This document shows positions 1 to 5,405 of a DNA stretch of 11,072 nt, in pieces. Position 1 is the first letter of the stretch. Every line of letters starts with the position of its first letter. A program made the translations under genes and the position numbers. The notes under the pieces are model-generated. The model ran no database searches. It had not been told where the DNA came from and saw only the letters and a program-made list of their open reading frames with translations. The DNA is taken from assembly GCA_036510735.1 (NCBI GenBank), contig DATCDK010000106.1:1-11072 (forward strand). The letters run 5' to 3'. Origin of the DNA: PALSA-607 sp036510735. Its GTDB lineage: Bacteria > Actinomycetota > Actinomycetes > Acidothermales > Acidothermaceae.

Positions 1-159
1 GCCTGTCGTCAAACCGAGGACGAACGAACCGACGACATTGACGATGAACGTGCCCCACGGAAACACGCTGTCGTGGCGGTGCGAGATCACCTGGTCGGCA
101 ACGTAGCGGCAGACCGCACCGACGCCAGCCACACCAGCCACCGCTAGACCGAGCAGCAT
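1..159 (-). CDS. crcB: CrcB/Fluc fluoride channel subunit, 3'-truncated by window edge
   Basis: Only the first 53 codons are in the window; the gene continues past position 1. The translation begins MLLGLAVAGVAGVGAVCRYV and carries a GxGAxCRY motif. A later stretch, FPWGTFIVNVVGSFVLG, matches the first two membrane helices of CrcB/Fluc proteins, including the conserved Asn-x-x-Gly. The family forms dual-topology dimeric channels that expel fluoride across the cytoplasmic membrane. The ATG at 159 shares its A with the TGA of the upstream DUF190 gene (TGATG), so the two are probably translationally coupled. This is the last visible gene of a crcB - DUF190 - crcB operon. With the full-length paralogue upstream it may form a heterodimer, as two-gene Fluc systems can; that pairing is an inference. 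Confidence 0.88.
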   Translation of the reverse strand, partial: MLLGLAVAGVAGVGAVCRYVADQVISHRHDSVFPWGTFIVNVVGSFVLGLTTG

Positions 160-497
160 CAGCGGCGTCCGACTGCGGGTGCGAGCATCTCGACGGGCCG
201 AATCGTGATCAGACCTGCTTCGCCCACCAGCTCTTGCACCTCGGGCAGGAACAGGCGCACCCGCGCCTCAGCATCGACGATCACGATGATGACCGGCATG
301 TGTGCGCCGAAGTCAAAGATGTGTGCCTCGTGAACGTGATGTGAGTGACCGAAGCCTTCGATGCCGCGAAAGACGCTCGCGCCTGCGAGCCCGTTCTTGT
401 GTGCGCGGTGGACGATTTCGCTGTACAGCGGTGTGCGGTGGAAGCGCGCGTTTTCACCAACCAGCACTGTCATTTCCAGATGCGGACCGTAAGTCAC
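159..497 (-). CDS. DUF190 (PII-like fold) protein linked to CrcB
   Basis: A 112-residue protein of the DUF190 family (Pfam PF02641), small soluble proteins with a ferredoxin-like fold resembling PII regulators and often encoded beside crcB. Recognisable features are MTVLVGEN near the N-terminus, HRAHKNGLAGASVFRGIEGF in the middle (about residues 30-49) and the hydrophobic strand MPVIIVIVDAE. The start is GTG at 497, which overlaps the crcB stop by 4 nt (GTGA). An AAGGAG ribosome-binding site at 505-510 lies 7 nt upstream and supports it over the internal ATG at codon 9. It sits between two crcB genes in one operon, so a role in controlling the fluoride channel is plausible but not shown. A paralogue lies divergently at 1078. 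Confidence 0.88.
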   Translation of the reverse strand: MTYGPHLEMTVLVGENARFHRTPLYSEIVHRAHKNGLAGASVFRGIEGFGHSHHVHEAHIFDFGAHMPVIIVIVDAEARVRLFLPEVQELVGEAGLITIRPVEMLAPAVGRR

Positions 498-1042
498 GAA
501 GGCGCTCCTTCGGGACGGCGTGCCTGACGCCGGTTCGCGCTAATGGCACGCCCACCGGCGAGCCCCAGAGACACCGCGACCAGCCCACCGAAAAGACTGC
601 CGAGGGTGTAGGCGATCGCCAGCATGGGATGGCCGTGCGCGAGCAAGTGGTCAGAGGCGGTCGCTAGCGACGAGAACGTGGTGAACGCACCGATGAACCC
701 AGTGCCGAGCGCCGGCCGCACATACCTGGTCGGCGGGAAGACTTCGAGCACCAAGACAAGGAGCAGCGATAGCGCAAACGCCCCCGAGAGGTTGATCGCG
801 AAGATGTCCCACGGGAACCCGTCAACAGCCGCCGGTGCGGCCAGACCGATGCCGTAACGAGCACCGCCACCCAGAATGCCACCGAGAAACACTGCGAGCA
901 GGACGCCGGGTGCGAACCGCGGCCACCGCGACGTCGACCGCCGTCGGGGCGGGCCCAACGACTCGTCGATGTCCGGATCGATCGGCAGGGCACGCAAGCC
1001 ACCGATGGGATCCGGGATCGCGCGGCTCTGCTCGTCGCTCAC
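494..1042 (-). CDS. crcB: CrcB/Fluc fluoride channel subunit with N-terminal extension
   Basis: A 182-residue membrane protein of the CrcB/Fluc fluoride exporter family. Family motifs seen are GGGARYG (about 58-64), NLSG (84-87) and GFIGAFTTFSS (115-125), which holds the Phe/Thr/Ser residues typical of the Fluc pore. Four hydrophobic helices fit the family. About 45 residues of charged, Pro/Arg-rich sequence with an acidic patch (DPDIDE) precede the first helix, so it is longer than typical Fluc proteins of roughly 125 residues. I chose GTG at 1042 because a purine-rich GAGGGGG site (1051-1057) lies 8 nt upstream. An in-frame TTG at 1069 would add nine residues. The 3' end overlaps the DUF190 gene by 4 nt. 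No fluoride riboswitch is visible in the 35 bp between this start and the divergent gene. Confidence 0.9.
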   Translation of the reverse strand: MSDEQSRAIPDPIGGLRALPIDPDIDESLGPPRRRSTSRWPRFAPGVLLAVFLGGILGGGARYGIGLAAPAAVDGFPWDIFAINLSGAFALSLLLVLVLEVFPPTRYVRPALGTGFIGAFTTFSSLATASDHLLAHGHPMLAIAYTLGSLFGGLVAVSLGLAGGRAISANRRQARRPEGAPS

Positions 1043-1077
1043 CGCGCTGACCCCCTCTGTGACGCCCAAGAGCCATT

Positions 1078-1428
1078 ATGTTGATACACGCGATGAGCAG
1101 CTTCGAGCGACCCAGCCAGCTGACGATCTACGTGTGCGACAACGCGGTTCACCACCACAAGCCGTTGTGCGACGTGATCGTGCATCGTGCGCACGAGGCC
1201 GGACTCGCGGGGGCCACGGTCTTGCGTGGCATCGAAGGATTCGGCCGCGCCGGCGACATCCACACGACCAGAATTCTCGACGTCTCGGACCATCTGCCGA
1301 TTTCGATCCTCATCGTTGACGACGACGCCAAGCTGCGTGACTTCGTCCATCACAACGACGACTTGCTGCACGGTCGTCTCGTCACGCTGGACCAACTCGA
1401 GATCTACCCGGCAACGGCGCCAACGTGA
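1078..1428 (+). CDS. Second DUF190 (PII-like fold) protein, divergent to crcB operon
   Basis: A 116-residue DUF190 (PF02641) protein. It shares with the minus-strand copy at 159-497 the stretch VHRAHxxGLAGAxVxRGIEGFG, a following His-containing segment, and a hydrophobic strand LPISILIVDDDAK, so the two are paralogues. The start is uncertain. ATG at 1078 has a weak AAGAG 5 nt upstream. ATG at 1093 (MSSFERPSQL) gives an N-terminus almost the same length as the paralogue and could be leaderless. Only about 35 bp separate it from the divergent crcB start, so promoters must overlap coding sequence. The likely partner is a CrcB channel; the molecular function of the family is not settled. Confidence 0.85.
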   Translation: MLIHAMSSFERPSQLTIYVCDNAVHHHKPLCDVIVHRAHEAGLAGATVLRGIEGFGRAGDIHTTRILDVSDHLPISILIVDDDAKLRDFVHHNDDLLHGRLVTLDQLEIYPATAPT

Positions 1429-1433
1429 GACCA

Positions 1434-1447
1434 ACACCTGCAGGTGT
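1434..1447. repeat. Perfect palindrome ACACCTGCAGGTGT
   Basis: A 14-bp perfect palindrome that begins 5 nt after the DUF190 stop codon. It has no loop, so it looks more like a dimeric protein-binding site than a terminator. No other copy was noticed in the window. Function unknown. Confidence 0.5.
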
Positions 1448-1458
1448 GGCATCCGCGT

Positions 1459-1482
1459 CCTACCTCTCCGTAGAGAAGTAGG
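1459..1482 (+). terminator. Possible hairpin terminator after DUF190
   Basis: An inverted repeat CCTAC-C-TCTC / GAGA-A-GTAGG: nine paired bases with one C-A mismatch and a 4-nt loop, starting 30 nt past the DUF190 stop. No T-tract follows, so it is a weak candidate for an intrinsic terminator. It could equally be part of the araA upstream region. Confidence 0.35.
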
Positions 1483-1600
1483 AGCCATCGGCCGGGTGGC
1501 GGTTCGACAAGCGGGCGAGCTCCATCGCCAACACGACTCTAACCCGGCGCACTTTAACCCGGCGGGGCCCACCCGTAGGCGTAAGCGGCTCCAGGATATA

Positions 1601-1614
1601 TGTTAACGCTCTCA
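1601..1614 (+). promoter_or_regulatory. LacI-family-type operator upstream of araA
   Basis: TGTTAACGCTCTCA matches the idealised palindrome TGTTAGCGCTAACA at 11 of 14 positions and has the central CG typical of LacI-family operators. It shares ATGTTAACGCT exactly with the site in front of the arabinofuranosidase gene (4921-4934, minus strand). It lies 44-57 bp before the araA start, where a repressor would block transcription. The regulator's identity (AraR-like) is inferred. Confidence 0.6.
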
Positions 1615-1645
1615 TGTTCTGTTTTTCGACGGTCGAAGATGCCCC

Positions 1646-1651
1646 GAAGGG
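1646..1651 (+). promoter_or_regulatory. araA ribosome-binding site
   Basis: GAAGGG lies 6 nt before ATG 1658 and directly abuts TTG 1652. This spacing favours the ATG as the araA start. Confidence 0.6.
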
Positions 1652-1657
1652 TTGGAT

Positions 1658-3160
1658 ATGCCTAGGCAGCAGGGCGAGTTGTGGTTCCTGACGGGGAGCC
1701 AGGACCTGTACGGCGAAGAGACGCTGGCGGAGGTCGCCGCGCACTCGCAGCAAATCGCGGCCGGCCTCGACAAGTCGGGTCTCATCCCGCTGCCGATCGT
1801 CTGGAAGCCGGTACTGACCAGCGCTGAGGCGATCCGCCAGGCGTGCGTCGCCGCGACGGCCGATCCCCGATGCGTGGGCGTCATCACCTGGATGCACACC
1901 TTCTCGCCGGCGAAGGCCTGGATCGCCGGCCTCGATGCGCTGCGCAAGCCGTTGCTGCACTTCCACACGCAGACCAACATGGCGCTGCCGTGGGCTGAGA
2001 TTGACATGGACTTCATGAACCTGAACCAGGCCGCCCACGGCGACCGCGAGTTCGGGTTCATCGAGACGCGGATGAGGCTGCGACGCAAGACGGTCGTCGG
2101 CCACTGGTCGGATACCCACGCAGTGACCCGCATCGCCGACTGGGCCAGGGCCGCCATCGGATGGCAGGCCGCGCACGACATGCGACTCGCCAGATTCGGC
2201 GACAACATGCGCGACGTGGCTGTCACTGAAGGCGACAAGGTCGAGGCACAGCTGCGGCTCGGGATGTCGGTCAACACCTACGGCGTCAACGACCTCGTCG
2301 CCGTCGTCGACGCCGTTCCGGAATCCGACATCGACGCGCTCGTTGCCGATTACGAGACTGCGTACACGGTGACGCCGTCGCTACTGGCGGGCGGTGCGCA
2401 AGCCGACTCGCTGCGATACGCCGCACGCATCGAAGCAGGGCTTCGCAAGTTCCTCGAGGACGGCGGGTTCACCGCATTCACGACGAACTTCGAGGACCTC
2501 GGTGGCTTGCGGCAGCTGCCGGGCCTCGCCGTCCAGCGACTGATGGCGGACGGCTACGGGTTCGGTGGGGAGGGTGATTGGAAGACCGCGTCACTGGTCC
2601 GGCTCATCAAGGTGATGTCGGCCGGTCTCGAGGGCGGCACGTCGTTCATGGAGGACTACACGTACCACCTCGGGCCTGGCGAGCCGAAGATCCTCGGTGC
2701 TCACATGCTGGAGGTGTGTCCCACGATCAGCGGCGCACCTCCGAGCTGCGAGATTCACCCGCTCGGGATCGGCGGCCGGGAGGATCCGGTGCGGCTCGTC
2801 TTTCGCGCCAAACCGGCAACCGGCTTTGTCGTGGGGTTGATCGATCTCGGGGACCGATTCCGCTTCGTCGCCAACGACATCGAAATCGTCGAACCCGATG
2901 AGCCGCTTCCGCGGCTGCCCGTCGCCTGCGCGGTGTGGCGCCCGGAGCCCAGCCTCGCGACGTCCGCTGAAGCGTGGCTCACCGCCGGCGGCCCGCACCA
3001 CACGGCACTTACAACGGCTCTGAGTTTCGACACACTCGCCGACTTCGCACAGATCGCGAACGTCGAACTGCTGCGCATCGATGCCGATACCACCATGCGG
3101 CAGTTCGCTAACGAGGTGCGCTGGAATCAGGTGTACTACCGCGTAGCGGGCGGCTTGTAG
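1658..3160 (+). CDS. araA: L-arabinose isomerase
   Basis: Converts L-arabinose to L-ribulose in the cytoplasm, the first step of bacterial arabinose catabolism, using a divalent metal (Mn2+). At 500 residues it equals the usual family length. The N-terminal ELWFLTGSQDLYGEE signature and HTFSPAKAWI are typical of AraA. The four metal or catalytic residues known from E. coli AraA (E306, E333, H350, H450) have counterparts in register: E305 in GFGGEGDWK, E332 in SFMEDYTY, H349 in GAHMLEVCP, and H447/H448 in GGPHHT. Start ATG 1658 is chosen over TTG 1652 because of the GAAGGG site 6 nt upstream. A LacI-type operator precedes it. Ribulokinase and ribulose-5-phosphate epimerase genes are not adjacent, so the rest of the pathway must be encoded elsewhere. 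The 3' end carries a small tandem duplication. Confidence 0.97.
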   Translation: MPRQQGELWFLTGSQDLYGEETLAEVAAHSQQIAAGLDKSGLIPLPIVWKPVLTSAEAIRQACVAATADPRCVGVITWMHTFSPAKAWIAGLDALRKPLLHFHTQTNMALPWAEIDMDFMNLNQAAHGDREFGFIETRMRLRRKTVVGHWSDTHAVTRIADWARAAIGWQAAHDMRLARFGDNMRDVAVTEGDKVEAQLRLGMSVNTYGVNDLVAVVDAVPESDIDALVADYETAYTVTPSLLAGGAQADSLRYAARIEAGLRKFLEDGGFTAFTTNFEDLGGLRQLPGLAVQRLMADGYGFGGEGDWKTASLVRLIKVMSAGLEGGTSFMEDYTYHLGPGEPKILGAHMLEVCPTISGAPPSCEIHPLGIGGREDPVRLVFRAKPATGFVVGLIDLGDRFRFVANDIEIVEPDEPLPRLPVACAVWRPEPSLATSAEAWLTAGGPHHTALTTALSFDTLADFAQIANVELLRIDADTTMRQFANEVRWNQVYYRVAGGL

Positions 3161-3184
3161 GGTCACGTGGCGGGCGGCCTGTAA
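3143..3184 (+). repeat. 24-nt-period direct repeat at the araA 3' end
   Basis: GTAGCGGGCGGCTTGTAG (3143-3160) recurs as GTGGCGGGCGGCCTGTAA (3167-3184), 15 of 18 identical. In the araA frame both copies read VAGGL-stop, and the second lies just after the true stop. The second copy also supplies the left arm of the downstream hairpin. Confidence 0.75.
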
Positions 3185-3196
3185 GACCGCCCGCCA
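3168..3196. terminator. Strong GC hairpin between convergent araA and GH54 gene
   Basis: A perfect 10-bp stem TGGCGGGCGG / CCGCCCGCCA with a 9-nt loop. It sits between the araA stop (3160) and the end of the opposing gene (3205), the expected place for a bidirectional terminator. No T-tract is present on either side, as is common for terminator-like hairpins in GC-rich actinobacteria. Confidence 0.7.
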
Positions 3197-3204
3197 GTCG
3201 GCCT

Positions 3205-4737
3205 TTACGGTGCGATGGTCCAGTCCTGGCAGCTCGTGGAGTTCAGCCACTGCCACAGGTCTGCCTTGGTTCCGTTCGCCGTGCCACAGTTCGTGTCATC
3301 GAGCACCATCCCGCTGTTCTCAACGACGAGCTCATATCGACCACTCCCCGTCGGGATGACCTGCCACTGCTGGCAGGCATTGCCCAGCGACGACCAAATG
3401 TCGACGGCCGTGCCGTCAGCCAGCCCACAGTTGACCGCATCGAGCACGGTCGCGCTGTTGACATTCGTGATGGTGTATACGCCCGCTCGAACGCTGGCGA
3501 ACTTCCACTGCTGACAGGTGTTCCCCAGGGAAGCCCACAGGTCAATCAGTGTTCCGTTCGTCTTCACGCAATTCGTGTCGTCGAGAACGGTGGCGCTGTG
3601 GACATTGGTGATCCGGTAAGCAGTGCCCACGACAGGGAAGCTCGTGCTGGGTCCCGTGTACCCGACGGACACGATGTTGGCCTGCACCAAGTTGTCCGCC
3701 GCGTGCGTCGGGTAGCCCGACGTCATGACGCCTTCAAAGAACGAACCTACAGAGCCGTCACTGTTGTCGCCGCCGGTGCCCAGCACGATGGCGCCTTCCT
3801 TGTGCATCGGCACGTAACCACCGATGTTGGGGAGGGCTCCGTTGTACCAAGTGGTCAGACTCCCCGATTGCGAATTGCCTCCCTTTATGGCGTACGTCGA
3901 TGTTCCGTTGTTTTTCTCAAGGGCGGTGACGAAGAGGCTCGAGTTCCCGTGGTTGTTGGTGTCAGAACCGTTGGCGCCGGCAAAGAGCCCGTTCTCGAGG
4001 TCGGCCTGAACCCACGGGCCAGATCCAGAGCACGGCGCGAACCAGCATTCGGTGCCGAAGTTGATCGCGTCCATGTGGCCGTTTCCGGTGTCGTTGCCGC
4101 TCGTCTCTGCGTTGCCATAGTCGAAGCAGCACCGGTTGTTGACGTGAGTGCCGCTCGTCACCACGTAGGTGCCTTCACCCGTGCTGCCAGTGGCCACACC
4201 TGACGTGGCGTTGTCGCGGTAGCCAACGCCGGCCGAGACGTAGAGGCCGTAGACGGCATGACCGCCGGCAGTGATTGGCAGCGCCGCGGCGTTCGCGCCG
4301 AAGTCTTGAGCGCCGTTGCCGCCCGGACCCTCAATCGTCAGGTTGTTGTGGTGTGACGTCTGGTCATAGATCTCGGTGATGTTGCAGATCGTGTTCGCGC
4401 AAAAACTGTTCTGGGTCGCTGCGTTCGCGTAGCCGCCGGCCGTCAGGGTCGCAATATTCGTGGTGGCGCCGTCCGAGATGCGCTTCACCTGGTACAGATT
4501 CCCGCTGTAGGCAGAGAACAGGGCGCGGGTCGTGCTGTGGGCCGCGGCGCACGGTGTGTTGGCCACGGCGTAGATGTCGCACGGCAGCGAGCCGGCGGCT
4601 ACGGCAGGCGTGCCGGACGTCGCGACGAGCGCACCCGCCGTCAATGCGAGGGTGGCGCAACAGGACAGGACGGCGGCTCGCCAGCGACGGTGACGCAACC
4701 GATCGAAGCTGATAAACCTCCCAAGGAACACAAACAT
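3205..4737 (-). CDS. Secreted GH54 alpha-L-arabinofuranosidase with ricin-type lectin domain
   Basis: Predicted to release terminal L-arabinofuranose from arabinan or arabinoxylan outside the cell. The start ATG 4737 (510 residues) has a GAGAGAGG site 8 nt upstream; ATG 4743 lies too close to it. A signal peptide (Arg-rich n-region RHRRWR, hydrophobic core, likely cleavage after AVAA at 48) is followed by the GH54 catalytic domain, about 50-360. Against fungal AkAbfB the cysteine pattern keeps its spacing: C53/C63, C113/C118 and the vicinal pair C203-C204. The catalytic pair falls in register too: nucleophile E248 in ADLENGLF and acid/base D324 in TGGDNSDG. The C-terminus (about 368-510) has three 45-residue ricin-type repeats ending CQQW, CQQW and CQDW. 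This replaces the arabinose-binding CBM42 usual in fungal GH54. An operator shared with araA and the ABC operon lies upstream. Confidence 0.92.
   Translation of the reverse strand: MFVFLGRFISFDRLRHRRWRAAVLSCCATLALTAGALVATSGTPAVAAGSLPCDIYAVANTPCAAAHSTTRALFSAYSGNLYQVKRISDGATTNIATLTAGGYANAATQNSFCANTICNITEIYDQTSHHNNLTIEGPGGNGAQDFGANAAALPITAGGHAVYGLYVSAGVGYRDNATSGVATGSTGEGTYVVTSGTHVNNRCCFDYGNAETSGNDTGNGHMDAINFGTECWFAPCSGSGPWVQADLENGLFAGANGSDTNNHGNSSLFVTALEKNNGTSTYAIKGGNSQSGSLTTWYNGALPNIGGYVPMHKEGAIVLGTGGDNSDGSVGSFFEGVMTSGYPTHAADNLVQANIVSVGYTGPSTSFPVVGTAYRITNVHSATVLDDTNCVKTNGTLIDLWASLGNTCQQWKFASVRAGVYTITNVNSATVLDAVNCGLADGTAVDIWSSLGNACQQWQVIPTGSGRYELVVENSGMVLDDTNCGTANGTKADLWQWLNSTSCQDWTIAP
3211..3630 (-). 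repeat. Three internal ricin-B/beta-trefoil coding repeats
   Basis: Three tandem segments of about 45 codons within the GH54 gene. Each runs roughly Y-x-I-x-N-x-x-S-x-x-V-L-D-x-x-N-C ... G-T-x-x-D-L/I-W ... C-Q-x-W. They are the alpha, beta and gamma lobes of a ricin-type beta-trefoil carbohydrate-binding domain. All three keep the Asp and Q-x-W positions, so all three sugar sites could be functional. Confidence 0.85.
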
Positions 4738-4745
4738 GGGCATAC

Positions 4746-4753
4746 CTCTCTCG
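4746..4753 (-). promoter_or_regulatory. Ribosome-binding site of the GH54 gene
   Basis: GAGAGAGG on the minus strand, 8 nt before ATG 4737 and only 2 nt before ATG 4743. It decides the start in favour of 4737. Confidence 0.55.
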
Positions 4754-4920
4754 TTGTCGAAACCGAAATACGGGTGGTGTTATCGCTCACGCACGATGTG
4801 ACCGGACGTGCATGGGCAGCATCGGATGAAGAAGTGGCTACCAAGCCTAGAAAAGCCAAGCAATTGGATCGTTGGAGTGGCGAGTCAGCCCGGCGCCGTT
4901 GACGTCGGATGCTCACAGGT

Positions 4921-4934
4921 TGGTAGCGTTAACA
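4921..4934 (-). promoter_or_regulatory. LacI-family-type operator upstream of the GH54 gene
   Basis: On the minus strand this reads TGTTAACGCTACCA, 12 of 14 matches to TGTTAGCGCTAACA, and shares ATGTTAACGCT with the araA site. A weak promoter can be drawn as TTGGGT (4957-4952), a 17-nt spacer, and TGTTAA (4934-4929), so the operator would cover the -10. The leader would then be nearly 190 nt long. Confidence 0.6.
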
Positions 4935-4985
4935 TTCTGCTGCGCAGCTACACCCAACGCTCGTGACGATGGGGATGAACGGGAC

Positions 4986-5001
4986 GTTACACCCGGGTAA
5001 C
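4986..5001. repeat. Inverted repeat GTTAC-N6-GTAAC
   Basis: GTTACACCCGGGTAAC. On the minus strand its right part reads TGTAACG (4991-4985), the same heptamer that opens both copies of the 78-bp cassette. It may be a second regulator-binding site. Confidence 0.4.
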
Positions 5002-5076
5002 AGGCTCAGCAAGAGCCCGACGGACTGCGCACAGTGGCGGTTGCTCAATCGCCCGACCACGCACAGGCGCCGGCCG

Positions 5077-5154
5077 AATGTAACGGCCAGGACACGATTC
5101 GCGGCAGATCCCTGAGGACCGGTTGACCTACGCGATGTTAGCGTGCACAGTCCT
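5077..5154 (+). repeat. Promoter-operator cassette, copy 1
   Basis: A 78-bp direct repeat whose second copy is at 5259-5337. Conserved blocks are AATGTAACGG-N-CAGGACACG plus ATTCGCG, then CTGAGGA, TTGACC, GATGTTAGCGTG and ACAGTCCT. Between the blocks the copies diverge, so selection appears to hold the blocks and not the whole unit. Confidence 0.85.
5123..5151 (+). promoter_or_regulatory. Putative distal promoter P1 with operator
   Basis: TTGACC (5123-5128) is a good -35. A 17-nt spacer leads to a weak -10, CACAGT (5146-5151). The operator TGTTAGCGTGCACA (5136-5149) fills the spacer, the classical position for a repressor. It matches TGTTAGCGCTAACA at 11 of 14. Confidence 0.5.
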
Positions 5155-5173
5155 TCGTTGACGGCATGGGTGC

Positions 5174-5200
5174 GCTCTCATCGCGACTCGATCCGAGAGC
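5174..5200 (+). repeat. Hairpin between the two promoter copies
   Basis: GCTCTC-ATCG / CGAT-CC-GAGAGC forms a 10-bp stem with a 2-nt bulge and a 5-nt loop. It would be transcribed only from the distal promoter, so it could be an attenuator or a spacer. No T-tract follows. Confidence 0.4.
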
Positions 5201-5258
5201 ATGTCGATGGCCGTCCAGGGTCTCTTGGTGTCTATTGGCAGCCGGATAGTCAGCCGCC

Positions 5259-5337
5259 AATGTAACGGGCAGGACACGATTCGCGCCTGGCATCTGAGGA
5301 GGCCTTGACCAGACGGGATGTTAGCGTGAACAGTCCT
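5259..5337 (+). repeat. Promoter-operator cassette, copy 2
   Basis: A 79-bp second copy of the 5077-5154 element, 182-183 bp downstream in the same orientation and just ahead of the ABC operon. It is 1 nt longer because of an insertion between TTGACC and the operator. Confidence 0.85.
5305..5334 (+). promoter_or_regulatory. Putative proximal promoter P2 with operator
   Basis: TTGACC (5305-5310), an 18-nt spacer, and AACAGT (5329-5334) as a weak -10. The operator TGTTAGCGTGAACA (5319-5332) matches TGTTAGCGCTAACA at 12 of 14 and lies between -35 and -10. A transcript from here would have a leader of about 65 nt before the binding-protein gene. Confidence 0.55.
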
Positions 5338-5405
5338 CGCGAAGAGCCCGCAGCCGTTCAGCACAACAGCCGAGAACGATCACATTTCGAGAAGGAAGGC
5401 ACGCA

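Larger units (their letters stand above)
1429..1657. other. Intergenic leader between DUF190 and araA
   Basis: A 229-bp gap with no credible gene. From left to right it holds a perfect 14-bp palindrome (1434-1447), an imperfect hairpin (1459-1482), two copies of TAACCCGGCG (1540-1549 and 1555-1564, period 15) and a LacI-type operator (1601-1614). No convincing -35/-10 pair is seen; TATATG at 1597-1602 is a possible -10. Confidence 0.7.
4738..5405. other. Divergent regulatory region, GH54 gene and ABC operon
   Basis: About 670 bp without a credible gene. It contains the GH54 ribosome-binding site and operator, an inverted repeat GTTAC-N6-GTAAC, a duplicated 78/79-bp promoter-operator cassette, and a hairpin between the two copies. 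A small minus-strand open frame across 5128-5364 encodes the two repeat copies and looks spurious. Confidence 0.8.

Noticed and set aside
1043..1077. Fluoride riboswitch expected ahead of crcB
   Set aside because: Only 35 bp separate the divergent starts, and nothing resembles the conserved riboswitch core.
1460..2176. 238-residue open frame on the minus strand
   Set aside because: Antisense to araA and its leader, no family resemblance, typical GC-skew artefact.
2591..3256. 221-residue open frame on the minus strand
   Set aside because: Antisense to araA and crossing the terminator hairpin; a shadow of the araA frame.
5128..5364. 78-residue open frame in the regulatory region, with the peptide RTVHANI appearing twice
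   Set aside because: The peptide repeat is only the promoter-operator duplication translated backwards; no ribosome-binding site.
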